NCBI RefSeq assembly: GCF_015595035.1
Contig: NZ_JADNRN010000001.1
Span: 682,001 to 746,000, forward strand
Direction: 5' to 3'
Length of the DNA: 64,000 bases
Origin: Marinibium conchae
Lineage (GTDB): Bacteria > Pseudomonadota > Gammaproteobacteria > Enterobacterales > Alteromonadaceae
Shown: one piece after another, positions 28,625-38,320 of the stretch
Position numbering within the stretch: the first letter of the stretch is position 1
Layout: every line of letters begins with the position of its first letter
Made by a program: the position numbers and the translations under genes
The notes under the pieces: model-generated
What the model was told of the DNA's origin: nothing
Databases searched by the model: none
What the model saw: the letters and a program-made list of their open reading frames with translations, nothing else

Positions 28625-29504
28625 AACACCAGAACAATATTATATCTACGGAGCCGGTACGGCTGGTAAAAATGCACTTGAGAATCTTAAGGCTAGCTAT
28701 GATATCAAAGGCTTTATTGACTCAGATGTGAAAAAGCATGGTGAGTCTCTACTTGGTTTAACGATTAGCTCCCCTGATATTCTTAAAAATAAACCACATA
28801 TCAAGCTATTTATTGCCAGTGAATATACTGAACAGATACAGCAGCATCTGTTGGCGGAGGGCTTTATTGAACAGGCGCAAATTCAGCCCCTAGCGGCCCG
28901 AATGTTGGCTGTTACGACCTTTGCTGACGACAAAGAAAAAGCCGAGATTGCTCTAGATGTCTTGCAATGTTGTGTTAATTTTTTGCGAGCATTAAAGGTA
29001 AGCCACTATCTTGACGCAGGCACTTTATTAGGTATTTACCGGGATCAGAAATTAATTCCTTGGGATGACGATTTAGATCTAGCGGTAAATTCCCGTGATG
29101 TGGAAAACATACAAAAGAATTTAGCCAAGCTTGTTAATGATTTACACACATTGACTAAGCAGACTTGGCAGTATCAGGTTCACTACGCAAGCCAAACTTT
29201 TGGCAATGTGCCAAAGGATGCGGTTCGTTCATTTAAAGTGGTATGCGAGAGTAATACGAAACTGCCATCAATTGATTTTTTTGTGAAATATGTTGGTGGT
29301 GGACGCAGCGACCATAGCTTAGCTTCACGCGGTATTAATATACCGTCCTCTTATACTGAGTCAATAATCGACTTCAGCTGTGGTGACTATGCATGGCCGA
29401 TACCAGCAAATGCAGATGCCTATTTAACCCGTCATTACGGTGATTGGAGAACTCCTAAACCTGACTGGAGCATTACAGAGCTAAAAAGTGCTGAAACTTT
29501 TTAG
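28614..29504 (+). CDS. LicD-like transferase with N-terminal Rossmann segment
   Basis: The 296-residue protein has an N-terminal nucleotide- or sugar-binding segment (YIYGAGTAGKNALENL, 8-23) resembling the start of PglD-like or sugar-modifying proteins. A LicD-type domain follows from about 115: LDAGTLLGIYRD, then IPWDDDLDLAV with the acidic triad at 151-153. LicD proteins transfer phosphocholine or related phosphodiesters to glycans. The ATG overlaps the LuxC-like gene by 11 bases. It is the last gene of the island. Confidence 0.83.
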   Translation: MSNKTPEQYYIYGAGTAGKNALENLKASYDIKGFIDSDVKKHGESLLGLTISSPDILKNKPHIKLFIASEYTEQIQQHLLAEGFIEQAQIQPLAARMLAVTTFADDKEKAEIALDVLQCCVNFLRALKVSHYLDAGTLLGIYRDQKLIPWDDDLDLAVNSRDVENIQKNLAKLVNDLHTLTKQTWQYQVHYASQTFGNVPKDAVRSFKVVCESNTKLPSIDFFVKYVGGGRSDHSLASRGINIPSSYTESIIDFSCGDYAWPIPANADAYLTRHYGDWRTPKPDWSITELKSAETF

Positions 29505-29571
29505 AGCTTAGTTTTAAAGTTAGTTAAATCAATGCCTTATGATTTATTTTCAATTTTATTCAAAAAATCAC

Positions 29572-29598
29572 TCAAGTCAGCTCAACACCTGCCGATAA
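29572..29598 (+). promoter_or_regulatory. Sigma-28 (FliA) type promoter for the divergent flagellin
   Basis: TCAAGTCA (29572-29579), an 11-base spacer and a perfect GCCGATAA (29591-29598) precede the ATG by about 50 bases. Confidence 0.8.
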
Positions 29599-29650
29599 CA
29601 TAGAGTCAACCAGCAATCCTTGTAAGTTGCAGACAGGTTAGGAGAGATAA

Positions 29651-30460
29651 ATGATTAAGTTAGATGGTTCGGCCAATACAGGGCTACTACAACAAATTCA
29701 AGAAAAGCAAAGCAGCTTACTTGAGAAACTAGCTTCTGGAAAGCAGGTAAATAAAGCGTCAGATGATGTTGCTGCCCAATTAATTATCGACCGACTAAGC
29801 TCTCAAACTCAAGGCAATCAACAAGCTATAGCCAATGCCTATGATGGTATCTCTTTAGCGCAAGTTGCTGAATCAGGTTTGGCAAATATTAATGAAGATG
29901 CGAATCGTATACGTGAATTAACCGTACAAGCAGGCAATGGGGCGTTAAACGATGCCGATAGAAAAGCACTGCAAAGTGAAATATCGGCGTTGCAAGAGAA
30001 TATCTCATTAACGGTTGAGCAAACCAATTTTGCCGGTAAACCGCTGTTGTCGGGTAATCAAGGTGAGGACTCCGGTTTACGTTTTCTTAGCTCAGCATCG
30101 GGTAGCAGTATAAGTGTTGATACGCCCGATGTGACGAGTTCTATCAGTGACTTACTCAGTATCGACGTTACAGATGCTGCATCGCGACAACAAGCGCTCG
30201 ACATCGCCGACAGTTCTATAGAGACGATCGGAGGCTTTCGCGGCGACTTAGGGGCAAGTCAAAATCAATTTGCCTCGGCTGCCAGAATACTGACAGAATC
30301 AACAATTAATACTCAGGCTGCTCAGAGTCGTTTACAAGACCTCGATTTTGCACAGGCCACCAGTGAATTGGCTGCTGCTCAAATTCAAGGCCAAGCTTCC
30401 TTGACGGTACAAAGTCAGGCAAATCAACAACAAGGCCAAGTGTTGGCGCTTTTAGGCTAG
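29651..30460 (+). CDS. Divergent flagellin-like protein
   Basis: A 269-residue protein with flagellin-type helices: LASGKQVNKASDDVAAQLIIDRL, YDGISLAQVAESGL, and C-terminal QANQQQGQVLALLG. It differs from the four other flagellins. The N-terminus is MIKLDGSANTGLLQQ with no FVNTN motif. The RDTDFA(S/T)ETAEL block is replaced by QDLDFAQATSEL. It has its own FliA promoter and a TAGGAGAG ribosome site, and it is followed by a strong terminator, so it is a single-gene unit in the late flagellar class. A minor filament or junction subunit is possible; function is unknown. Confidence 0.85.
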   Translation: MIKLDGSANTGLLQQIQEKQSSLLEKLASGKQVNKASDDVAAQLIIDRLSSQTQGNQQAIANAYDGISLAQVAESGLANINEDANRIRELTVQAGNGALNDADRKALQSEISALQENISLTVEQTNFAGKPLLSGNQGEDSGLRFLSSASGSSISVDTPDVTSSISDLLSIDVTDAASRQQALDIADSSIETIGGFRGDLGASQNQFASAARILTESTINTQAAQSRLQDLDFAQATSELAAAQIQGQASLTVQSQANQQQGQVLALLG

Positions 30461-30489
30461 TCACCGCGCACTTTAAGACAAATGATGGT

Positions 30490-30517
30490 AAAAAAAGCGG
30501 CTTAGCCGCTTTTTTTT
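30490..30517 (+). terminator. Rho-independent terminator after divergent flagellin
   Basis: The self-complementary stretch AAAAAAGCGGC-TTA-GCCGC followed by eight T is a compact stem with a U-tract just after the flagellin-like gene. It separates that gene from flrA. Confidence 0.9.
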
Positions 30518-30529
30518 ATGGTAATCCGT

Positions 30530-30557
30530 TTGTTATCAGATACCATGTAGGTATATT
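30530..30557 (+). promoter_or_regulatory. Putative sigma-70 promoter for flrA
   Basis: TTGTTA (30530-30535), 16 bases, TATATT (30552-30557) lies about 55 bases before the flrA ATG. Spacing is slightly short; no sigma-28 or sigma-54 element is seen here. Confidence 0.4.
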
Positions 30558-30612
30558 ATTTGAGATCTAAGAAAGACTTAACGCACTTTTGTATCCAAAA
30601 ACTGGGGTAGCA

Positions 30613-32046
30613 ATGAAAGAAATTCTGATTATCAGCGACAACGAAGTTCGTAAAAATAATCTGAATGTGATACTGACTTTTATGGGTGAGGCTTGCAGTC
30701 ACAGCGAATACCAGCACTGTGTAAAAACCATAGAGACTAAACCCAATTTAGTGACTGTGCTGATCGACGGTGAAATACCAGAGTTAGCAGAAGACGTTAT
30801 TGAAAAGTTCCACTCAATTCCTTTTATTAACATTGGCTTTCAATTAAGCGGCGAAAAGAACTTCAAAAACCTGTTAGGGTCTTTATTCGAGCCGGTAACA
30901 ATGCCAGCACTTACTGAATTGCTAAATAAGTGCCAAGATTTTCATCGTTTAAATACCCCCGCTTTATCTTCTAATGCTGGTAAGACACGCCTTTTCCGTT
31001 CACTTGTTGGAAAAAGTGAAGGTATTCAAGAGGTACGCTCATTAATAGAGCAAGTCGCTCCAACCGAAGCGAATGTGCTTATCCTTGGGGAGTCGGGCAC
31101 AGGTAAGGAAGTTATTGCCCGTAATATTCATTACATGTCGAAGCGACAGAAAGGCCCCTTCATTCCGGTAAACTGCGGTGCGATTCCTGGAGAGCTTCTT
31201 GAAAGTGAGTTGTTTGGCCATGAAAAGGGAGCATTCACGGGGGCAATTGGCTCACGTAAAGGGCGTTTTGAACTGGCTGAGGGTGGCACGTTATTCCTTG
31301 ACGAAATAGGCGATATGCCACTGCAAATGCAAGTTAAGTTGCTGCGCGTATTGCAAGAGCGGATATTTGAGCGAGTAGGCGGGACAAAAACCCTTTCTTG
31401 CGATGTAAGAATAGTGGCCGCCACACACCGTAACTTAGAGAACATGATAAACGACGGTAAATTCAGAGAAGATCTCTTTTATCGCCTCAATGTTTTTCCA
31501 ATTGAGAGTCCTGCATTGCGGGATCGTGCGCCTGATATTCCATTGTTGTTGCAAGAATTAGCACACCGCCTAGAGAATGACAACGAAAATACTGTTCGTT
31601 TTAATGATGAAGCATTACGCTCACTGATGTCACATCACTGGCCTGGAAATGTGCGCGAGTTATCAAACTTGGTTGAGCGCTTGGCAATACTCTATCCAAC
31701 CAAGGTTGTTGGTATCAAAGAACTTCCGCTTAAATACCAATATGGTGATATTCCTAAGGCGGTCAGCAGTTTACCTGAAGAGCAACAAGAACGTGAGGCC
31801 CTAAATGAGCTCTTTGTATCCCAGCAAGACATTGAAGCAGAAGGAGCCCAAGTAGGTATGCTCAGTACGGCGTTGCCTTCAGACGGTGTTAATCTTAAAG
31901 AGTATTTGTCTGAACTTGAGATAAACTTAATTACGCAAGCACTTGACCAGCAAGACTGGGTTGTTGCCAGAGCCGCAGATCAGCTAGGTATGCGACGCAC
32001 GACGCTCGTTGAGAAGATGAGAAAATATGAAATAGTGAGAGGCTAA
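30613..32046 (+). CDS. flrA: Flagellar master regulator FlrA (FleQ type)
   Basis: A 477-residue sigma-54 enhancer-binding protein with a FleQ-type N-terminal domain (1-120), an AAA+ domain (Walker [15 protein letters not shown] loop, Walker [10 protein letters not shown]) and a C-terminal Fis-type helix-turn-helix. The FleQ cyclic-di-GMP contact motifs are retained: LFRS (127-130), KEVIARN (165-171) and an [12 protein letters not shown] block. The ATG at 30613 behind GGGG is preferred to an upstream TTG because it gives [11 protein letters not shown]. It is expected to activate flrBC and other class II genes. Its stop codon lies within a terminator. Confidence 0.95.
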   Translation: MKEILIISDNEVRKNNLNVILTFMGEACSHSEYQHCVKTIETKPNLVTVLIDGEIPELAEDVIEKFHSIPFINIGFQLSGEKNFKNLLGSLFEPVTMPALTELLNKCQDFHRLNTPALSSNAGKTRLFRSLVGKSEGIQEVRSLIEQVAPTEANVLILGESGTGKEVIARNIHYMSKRQKGPFIPVNCGAIPGELLESELFGHEKGAFTGAIGSRKGRFELAEGGTLFLDEIGDMPLQMQVKLLRVLQERIFERVGGTKTLSCDVRIVAATHRNLENMINDGKFREDLFYRLNVFPIESPALRDRAPDIPLLLQELAHRLENDNENTVRFNDEALRSLMSHHWPGNVRELSNLVERLAILYPTKVVGIKELPLKYQYGDIPKAVSSLPEEQQEREALNELFVSQQDIEAEGAQVGMLSTALPSDGVNLKEYLSELEINLITQALDQQDWVVARAADQLGMRRTTLVEKMRKYEIVRG

Positions 32047-32070
32047 GCGCCCCTCACTATATAATTTTTT
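32032..32070 (+). terminator. Terminator overlapping the end of flrA
   Basis: ATAGTGAG (32032-32039) pairs perfectly with CTCACTAT (32053-32060), with extra GG/CC pairs inside, followed by six T (32065-32070). The stop codon (32044-32046) lies in the loop. Confidence 0.7.
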
Positions 32071-32205
32071 GTTGTCTTCTACGTTAATATCATAGCCAAA
32101 TCTGTAGCACTATTTTCTTACTCAGTCATTTTCTTGACAGTTGTATCTACTGATAAAATACCAATAAAAATCATGTAAAACAATAGCTTAGAGTAAGCTT
32201 AAAAC

Positions 32206-32221
32206 TGGCATAGCTCATGCA
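32206..32221 (+). promoter_or_regulatory. Sigma-54 promoter for flrBC
   Basis: TGGCATAGCTCATGCA has the invariant GG (32207-32208) and GC (32219-32220) ten bases apart, matching the -24/-12 class. It lies 55 bases before flrB. Confidence 0.8.
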
Positions 32222-32275
32222 TTACCTCATCCTATAAGCCCATACACATCCAGTAGTTGAGGTAAGAGTAGGATT

Positions 32276-33544
32276 ATGTCGCACATGAACAATCACTTTT
32301 TTGTAGTAGAGCCACAAAACCAATTTTCTGTTGGTTCTCACCCTGACTTTGCTTTTAAACCGCAGAGTTTATTGAAGCCAAGTTCTATAATCAGTGTAGG
32401 TAGCAGAGCAAAAGTCGACGCCGCACCCTTTGAAAATGGCGACTCAGTTGAGGAGCTAAAGAATAAAGCAAAACAGCTCTCCCATTTACTCGAAGTCATG
32501 CCTGCTGGCGTTATAGTACTAGACCAATTTGGACGCATTAAACAGGCCAATGAACAGGCTGTTGAATTGCTTGGCGAGCCATTGGAAAAAGAGCTGTGGC
32601 GGGAAATTATCAAACGTTCATTCAAGCCTCAAGCAGATGACGGTCATGAAGTATCCTTGCGTGATGGCAGAAAAGTAAAGTTATCTATTACCCCGCTTGT
32701 TGAGGAGAAAGGGCAACTCATTGTTGTTACCGACTTAACCGAAACTCGAGAAATGCAAAGCCGAATTAGTCACCTCCAGCGCTTGTCTTCTCTTGGTAAA
32801 ATGGTCGCCTCATTGGCTCATCAAGTTCGCACACCCTTATCTTCAGCGATGTTGTACGCGGCCAATTTGCGTTCGTTAAACCTAGACAATGATATGGCGG
32901 AGCGTTTTACCACCAACTTGCAAAACAGGCTAAAAGACTTAGAGAGCCAAGTGAACGATATGCTCTTATTCGCAAAAAGTGGTGAACAGCAAATCGTAGC
33001 ACCGCTTACTTTGTGGCAACTGCTTGTAAACAGTTCAGAGTCAGTTGATGCATTGTTGGCGGCAAAATCTGTGCATCTTAAACTTGATAAAAGACCTTTA
33101 GACGCTGAGCTAATGGGCAATGAAACGGCACTTTCCGGTGCGCTGAGCAATTTGTTTCACAACGCTATTCAGGTATCAAAACCAGGGGATATCGTTGAGG
33201 TTAATTGTGACGTCGTAGAAGAGGGCGCAATGAACTTCATACGCATTCGGGTAAAGGATCAGGGTTGTGGCTTATCGCAAGATAAACTTGATAAAATATT
33301 TGAGCCCTTTTTCACAACGAAGACTCAAGGAACAGGTTTGGGACTAGCGGTTGTTAAATCGGTAGTAAAGTCACATCGTGGATCGATTGAAGCTGAAAAT
33401 AACGAGGATAAGGGGGCATGCTTTACGATGAAGTTGCCTTGTATGAGTGCGTGTACGTCTGTGACCAAAATTCACAGTGGCATGGCCCAAGCTCAGCGAG
33501 CGTGCTCAAAAAGTCCTGACACAGGTGTTGGAGAAGCGCTATGA
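32276..33544 (+). CDS. flrB: Flagellar two-component sensor kinase FlrB
   Basis: A 422-residue soluble histidine kinase. A PAS domain (about 60-160) is followed by the HisKA region with His182 in SLAHQVRTPLS and an HATPase domain with HNAIQVS, DQGCGLS and TKTQGTGLGLAVVKS. No membrane segments are visible, so it senses an internal signal, as in Vibrio FlrB. It phosphorylates FlrC, whose ATG overlaps its stop by four bases. Confidence 0.95.
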   Translation: MSHMNNHFFVVEPQNQFSVGSHPDFAFKPQSLLKPSSIISVGSRAKVDAAPFENGDSVEELKNKAKQLSHLLEVMPAGVIVLDQFGRIKQANEQAVELLGEPLEKELWREIIKRSFKPQADDGHEVSLRDGRKVKLSITPLVEEKGQLIVVTDLTETREMQSRISHLQRLSSLGKMVASLAHQVRTPLSSAMLYAANLRSLNLDNDMAERFTTNLQNRLKDLESQVNDMLLFAKSGEQQIVAPLTLWQLLVNSSESVDALLAAKSVHLKLDKRPLDAELMGNETALSGALSNLFHNAIQVSKPGDIVEVNCDVVEEGAMNFIRIRVKDQGCGLSQDKLDKIFEPFFTTKTQGTGLGLAVVKSVVKSHRGSIEAENNEDKGACFTMKLPCMSACTSVTKIHSGMAQAQRACSKSPDTGVGEAL

Positions 33545-34941
33545 GCAAAACTAAAATACTCATTGTTGAAGATGATCATGGTTTGAGAGAGGCATTAGTT
33601 GACACGCTTTTGCTAGGCGGCTATGAAGTAACACCGGTAGATAGTGCTGAAAATGCCATGATAAAACTGTCGGACAACGTTTTCGACCTTGTTGTTAGCG
33701 ATATTCAAATGGGGTCTATGAGTGGACTCGACCTACTCAAAAGCGTTAAGGCTAAATATCCGAAGCTACCGCTCATATTAATGACCGCCTTCGCCAATAT
33801 TGATGATGCAATTCAAGCAATGCGAGACGGTGCAACAGATTACTTGTCGAAGCCATTTGCACCTGAAGTTCTACTTAACTTAGTGGGGCGTTATGCGCCA
33901 GCTCAGAAAGTTGAGTCGAAAACACCCATCGTCGCTGACCCAAATAGCATCAAAATGCTAGAGCTATCTCGTAAGGTCGCGAAATCAGAAGCTACGGTGA
34001 TGGTACTGGGGCCGAGCGGTTCGGGTAAAGAAGTATTATCACGCTATATTCACGATCAGAGTCGCAGATGTAATAAGACTTTTGTCGCAATTAACTGTGC
34101 TGCCATTCCTGAAAATATGCTGGAAGCAACCCTGTTTGGCTATGAAAAGGGAGCGTTTACCGGCGCAGTTCAAGCCTGCCCTGGCAAGTTTGAGCAAGCG
34201 CAAGATGGCACTTTGTTGTTAGATGAAATTACTGAAATGGACCTAGCGTTACAAGCAAAATTGTTGCGCGTTTTGCAAGAGCGTGAAGTTGAGCGTTTAG
34301 GGGGTCGAAAAACCATTGCTTTGAATGTGCGTGTCATTGCAACTAGTAATAGAGATTTAAAACTTGCTGTTGATGAGGGCAAATTCCGTGAAGACTTGTA
34401 TTATCGCTTGAATGTATTCCCGATCACTTGGCAACCTCTTGCGCAGCGAATTGGCGATATTATCCCGCTAGCAAAACATCTCATTCAGCGTCATGCGGCG
34501 TCACAAGGTATTGCTGCGCCAGAAATTTCATTAGCAGCTCAACATAAATTGATGCAACACACCTGGCCCGGTAATGTGCGAGAACTTGAAAATGTGATTC
34601 AACGTGCTCTTATCTTAAGTGAAGAAGGGAACATTGATAGTGATGATTTGATGATCGAAGCAGCACACAACGTCGAGCGAAGCACGGTTATCACTAGTGC
34701 AATGCAGAGTTACGGAAGTGCGGGAATGAATAGTGAAAGTACTGAAGAAAATATGCATTCTGCCGATAAGAATTTATTAGGGTCGGAACTCCGCTCTCAA
34801 GAGCATCAAATAATTTTGGACGCACTCCAAGCCTTCAATGGTAAACGAAAAGACGTTGCTGAGAAGCTTGGTATTAGTCCGCGCACTTTGCGTTATAAGC
34901 TCGCAAGAATGCGTGACTCAGGTATTGAAGTTCCGGGTTAA
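33541..34941 (+). CDS. flrC: Sigma-54 response regulator FlrC
   Basis: A 466-residue regulator with a receiver domain (Asp54 in VVSDIQMG), an AAA+ domain (Walker A GPSGSGKE, GAFTGA, LLLDEITEM) and a C-terminal Fis-type helix-turn-helix (KDVAEKLGISPRTLRYKLA). It activates class III hook/basal-body genes once phosphorylated by FlrB. The linker after the AAA+ domain (about 390-420) is Ser/Glu-rich and probably flexible. Overlap with flrB is four bases. Confidence 0.96.
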   Translation: MSKTKILIVEDDHGLREALVDTLLLGGYEVTPVDSAENAMIKLSDNVFDLVVSDIQMGSMSGLDLLKSVKAKYPKLPLILMTAFANIDDAIQAMRDGATDYLSKPFAPEVLLNLVGRYAPAQKVESKTPIVADPNSIKMLELSRKVAKSEATVMVLGPSGSGKEVLSRYIHDQSRRCNKTFVAINCAAIPENMLEATLFGYEKGAFTGAVQACPGKFEQAQDGTLLLDEITEMDLALQAKLLRVLQEREVERLGGRKTIALNVRVIATSNRDLKLAVDEGKFREDLYYRLNVFPITWQPLAQRIGDIIPLAKHLIQRHAASQGIAAPEISLAAQHKLMQHTWPGNVRELENVIQRALILSEEGNIDSDDLMIEAAHNVERSTVITSAMQSYGSAGMNSESTEENMHSADKNLLGSELRSQEHQIILDALQAFNGKRKDVAEKLGISPRTLRYKLARMRDSGIEVPG

Positions 34942-35012
34942 CTCAAATTTAGGCACTTGCCAACATTTTCCCAATGCTTGTTTGTAAGCAGTAGACAGGA
35001 TGTCACCCTTAT

Positions 35013-35041
35013 ATGCCGCTAGCCTTTAGCGGCATTTTTTT
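35013..35041 (+). terminator. Rho-independent terminator after flrC
   Basis: ATGCCGCTA (35013-35021) pairs with TAGCGGCAT (35027-35035), nine pairs and a five-base loop, followed by six T. It isolates flrBC from the fliE operon. Confidence 0.9.
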
Positions 35042-35105
35042 GTCACTTCATAAACCCTCTTTCTTAAAATCCTGTAAGTCATTGTTAAATATGAAATAAA
35101 TTTCT

Positions 35106-35121
35106 TGGCATTGTATTTGCA
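35106..35121 (+). promoter_or_regulatory. Sigma-54 promoter for the fliE operon
   Basis: TGGCATTGTATTTGCA has GG (35107-35108) and GC (35119-35120) ten bases apart with a near-consensus -12 (TTGCA). It lies 100 bases before fliE. Confidence 0.85.
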
Positions 35122-35220
35122 AAATCATGTTATTAGCATGCATCACCACGGTGTTTTTGACACATAACGTGTTTTACCCATGAGTGATGCAATTCAACAT
35201 GAGAGTATTGAGGCAGTCTG

Positions 35221-35559
35221 ATGGACATTAAAGCAAATTCAATTTATCAGGAAATGCAGGCAATGATTGGTACGGTTAAACCAAGTCAGTCGCCTGTCTC
35301 GATGGACGTTCCCGGGGTAAAAGGCAATGCTTCGGCTAGCCAATTTTCTGATATGTTGAGTCAAGCGGTTAACAACGTGAACGATATGCAACGAACGTCG
35401 CGTGAAATGCAAAAGTCATTTGATATGGGTGATACTAACCTCAGTTTAGCTGAGGTGATGATTGCCAAAGAAAAAGCCGGCATTGCATTTGAAGCGACAC
35501 TTCAAGTGAGAAACAAAGTACTTGAAGCATACAAAACCATCATGAACATGCCGGTTTAA
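35221..35559 (+). CDS. fliE: Hook-basal body protein FliE
   Basis: A 112-residue protein that joins the MS ring to the rod. The family C-terminus is present (DTNLSLAEVMIAKEKAGIAFE, then QVRNKVLEAYKTIMNMPV), with a variable N-terminus. It is the first gene of the fliEFGHIJ operon and has a sigma-54 promoter upstream. Confidence 0.97.
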   Translation: MDIKANSIYQEMQAMIGTVKPSQSPVSMDVPGVKGNASASQFSDMLSQAVNNVNDMQRTSREMQKSFDMGDTNLSLAEVMIAKEKAGIAFEATLQVRNKVLEAYKTIMNMPV

Positions 35560-35570
35560 GGAACTAAGTC

Positions 35571-37265
35571 GTGGCCGAAGCAGCAAGCACAGAACTCACA
35601 CTCACCGATGGCATGGATATTGGGGACGACAACAACGACGCCAAGTCTGGTCTTATGGACCAATTAGGCACGACAGAAATGGTGCGTCAAATCACCTTAG
35701 TTGTCACTTTAGTTATTTGTATTGCTATCGCCATTTTTGTTTTTTTATGGTCAAAAGAGCCTACCTATCGCCCGCTAGCGCAAATGCCCACTCAGGAGCT
35801 TATTGAAACCTTAGACTATCTTGATCAAAGTGAAATTCAGTACAAACTCGAAGGTAACACGGTATATATAGTTGAAAGCCAATTCAAAGATGTCAAAATT
35901 GGCATGGCCCGCAGTGGTATTTCCAATGAGGCTTCGCAAGGCACCGACATTATTATGCAAGACATGGGATTTGGTGTTAGCCAGAGAGTAGAAATGGAAC
36001 GCTTGAAGCATGCCCGAGAGCAGCAATTGGCTCGAACCATTGAAGAGATGAACGCAATTGGTCGTGCGAGGGTGTTACTTGCATTGCCAAAGGAAAATGT
36101 ATTTGCGCGAAGAGAAAAGAAGGCAAGTGCTACTGTTGTCGTAACCGCTCGTCGTGGCAATGTTCTGGCTGGTGAAGAAGTGGATGCAATTGTTGATATT
36201 GTGGCGAGCGCTGTACAGGGAATGGAGCCCTCTCGTGTTACAGTAACCGACAACAATGGTCGCTTGCTTAATTCTGGATCGCAAGATGCCGGAGCATCAG
36301 CGGCGCGAAAAGAATACGAACTAGAGAAAAAGCGTGAAGCCGAGTATATGGAGAAGATTGATTCAATTTTAATTCCTGTACTCGGACTAGGAAATTATAC
36401 CGCGCAAGCTGACGTTACCATGGATTTTACTTCGGTTGAGCAAACTCAACGTCGATTTAACCCTGATTTGCCAGCGGTTCGCAGTGAAATGATTTCGGAG
36501 CAAAATAACGTAGGGAATATCATAGCCGGTATCCCGGGTGCACTATCAAACCAACCACCACTCGACGCCAACATCCCCGAAAATGCCGTAGGTGATAATA
36601 TGGGTAATCCGGTGCCGGGAAGCAATAGCAAAGAGTCGACGCGCAATTATGAATTAGATACTACCATTAGCCATACTAAGCAGCAGACAGGCGTGATCCG
36701 TCGTCTAAGCGTATCGGTAGCGGTTGACTACACGCCAGTCACGGCTGAAGATGGAACGGTAAGCTCAGCACCAAAAAGTCAAGAGGAGCTTCTCAATATC
36801 CGCAGATTGTTACAGGGGGGTATTGGCTTTGATGTTACCCGTGGTGATTCGTTAGAAGTTGTGAGCATTCCTTTCAATAGAATTGACTTGGGTGAGATAC
36901 AAGAAAAACCATTTTGGGAACAAGAGCGCTTTATGCCTATCTTGAAACTGGTGCTTGGTGCACTAGTGATTATTGTTTTGATCTTCTTTGTTGTACGTCC
37001 AATGCTGATGAAGCTGATTTTCCCAGAAAACAATATTGTAAATGATGAATTCGACGAGTCCGACTTAGACTTGGGCGACGATCCAATGACCATGCTAAGC
37101 GATGAATTTGATGAATCGCAAGTAGGCTTCGCAGCCGACGGTTCATTGCAATTGCCAAATTTACGCAAAGATGAAGATGTGTTAAAAGCTGTCAGAGCAT
37201 TAGTTGCGAACGAGCCAGAATTATCTGCTCAAGTCGTTCGCGGCTGGTTGCTAGAAGATGAATAA
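35571..37265 (+). CDS. fliF: MS-ring protein FliF
   Basis: A 564-residue inner-membrane protein that forms the flagellar MS ring. It has a membrane segment at about 42-62 (TLVVTLVICIAIAIFVFLW), the ring-building YscJ/FliF domains (QEL to about 220: GMARSGISNEASQG, then ALPKENVFARREKKASA), a polar central region, a second membrane segment near 460-480 (LKLVLGALVIIVLIFFVV) and an acidic C-terminus that binds FliG. It starts with GTG at 35571. Confidence 0.97.
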   Translation: MAEAASTELTLTDGMDIGDDNNDAKSGLMDQLGTTEMVRQITLVVTLVICIAIAIFVFLWSKEPTYRPLAQMPTQELIETLDYLDQSEIQYKLEGNTVYIVESQFKDVKIGMARSGISNEASQGTDIIMQDMGFGVSQRVEMERLKHAREQQLARTIEEMNAIGRARVLLALPKENVFARREKKASATVVVTARRGNVLAGEEVDAIVDIVASAVQGMEPSRVTVTDNNGRLLNSGSQDAGASAARKEYELEKKREAEYMEKIDSILIPVLGLGNYTAQADVTMDFTSVEQTQRRFNPDLPAVRSEMISEQNNVGNIIAGIPGALSNQPPLDANIPENAVGDNMGNPVPGSNSKESTRNYELDTTISHTKQQTGVIRRLSVSVAVDYTPVTAEDGTVSSAPKSQEELLNIRRLLQGGIGFDVTRGDSLEVVSIPFNRIDLGEIQEKPFWEQERFMPILKLVLGALVIIVLIFFVVRPMLMKLIFPENNIVNDEFDESDLDLGDDPMTMLSDEFDESQVGFAADGSLQLPNLRKDEDVLKAVRALVANEPELSAQVVRGWLLEDE

Positions 37266-37276
37266 GGATTGATAGA

Positions 37277-38320
37277 ATGGCCGACGATAATAACGACGAA
37301 AAACAAGAACCGTCCTATGATATTTCAAAGTTGGATGGTGTAGAAAAAGCCTCAATATTATTGCTGAGTTTATCGGAAGAAGATGCAGCGCAGATCCTTA
37401 AATTTATGGAGCCAAAGCAGGTTCAAGTGTTAGGTACCGCCATGGCAGCCATGGATGACATGACACAAGACAAGATCACCGCAGTGCACACACACTTTAT
37501 CGAAGAGATACAAAACTATTCAACCATCGGCTTCAAGAGCCAGGACTTTGTGCGCAGAGCATTGATATCAGCCTTGGGTGAAGATAAAGCAGCTCACCTT
37601 CTTGATCAGATCATGACAGGTAGCGGTGCAAAAGGCCTAGAATCACTAAAATGGATGGATTCGAAACAAGTCGCAACGATTATTCGTAACGAGCATCCAC
37701 AAATCCAAACTATCGTGATGTCTTATTTAGAGCCTGAGCAATCGGCTGAGATCCTCGCCCAATTTCCTGAAAAAGTGCGCCTAGACCTATTAATGCGTGT
37801 AGCCAACCTAGAAGAAGTTCAGCCAGCGGCCTTACAAGAATTGAATGAAATTATGGAGAAACAATTCGCGGGCCAGGCCGGAGCTCAAGCTGCCAAAATG
37901 GGCGGCCTGAAATCTGCTGCAAACATTATGAACTACCTAGATACCAATATCGAAGGGCAGTTAATGGATGCTATTCGTGAGCAAGATGAGGAAATGAGCC
38001 AACAGATCCAAGACCTTATGTTCGTCTTTGACAACCTCATTGATGTTGACGACCGTGGAATCCAAGCTATTTTGCGTGAAACTCAACAAGAAAGCTTGAT
38101 GAAGGCAATCAAAGGCGCTGATGAAGAGTTGCGTAACAAAATTACCGGTAACATGTCGAAACGTGCTGCTGAAATGCTCATTGACGATCTCGAGGCGATG
38201 GGACCTGTTCGTTTGAGCGAAGTTGAAACCGCACAGAAAGAAATATTATCTATTGCTCGACGTTTAGCTGATGCCGGTGAAGTCATGCTGGGTGGCGGCG
38301 GTGGTGAAGAGTTTGTCTAA
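37277..38320 (+). CDS. fliG: Motor switch protein FliG
   Basis: A 347-residue switch protein that transmits torque from the stator. It has the N-terminal FliF-binding helices (VEKASILLLSLSEEDAAQIL), the MGGLKSAANIMNYLD linker, and the charged C-terminal torque helix (GIQAILRETQQESLMKAIKGADEELRNKI). A short acidic tail precedes the first helix. It overlaps fliH by one base. Confidence 0.98.
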   Translation: MADDNNDEKQEPSYDISKLDGVEKASILLLSLSEEDAAQILKFMEPKQVQVLGTAMAAMDDMTQDKITAVHTHFIEEIQNYSTIGFKSQDFVRRALISALGEDKAAHLLDQIMTGSGAKGLESLKWMDSKQVATIIRNEHPQIQTIVMSYLEPEQSAEILAQFPEKVRLDLLMRVANLEEVQPAALQELNEIMEKQFAGQAGAQAAKMGGLKSAANIMNYLDTNIEGQLMDAIREQDEEMSQQIQDLMFVFDNLIDVDDRGIQAILRETQQESLMKAIKGADEELRNKITGNMSKRAAEMLIDDLEAMGPVRLSEVETAQKEILSIARRLADAGEVMLGGGGGEEFV

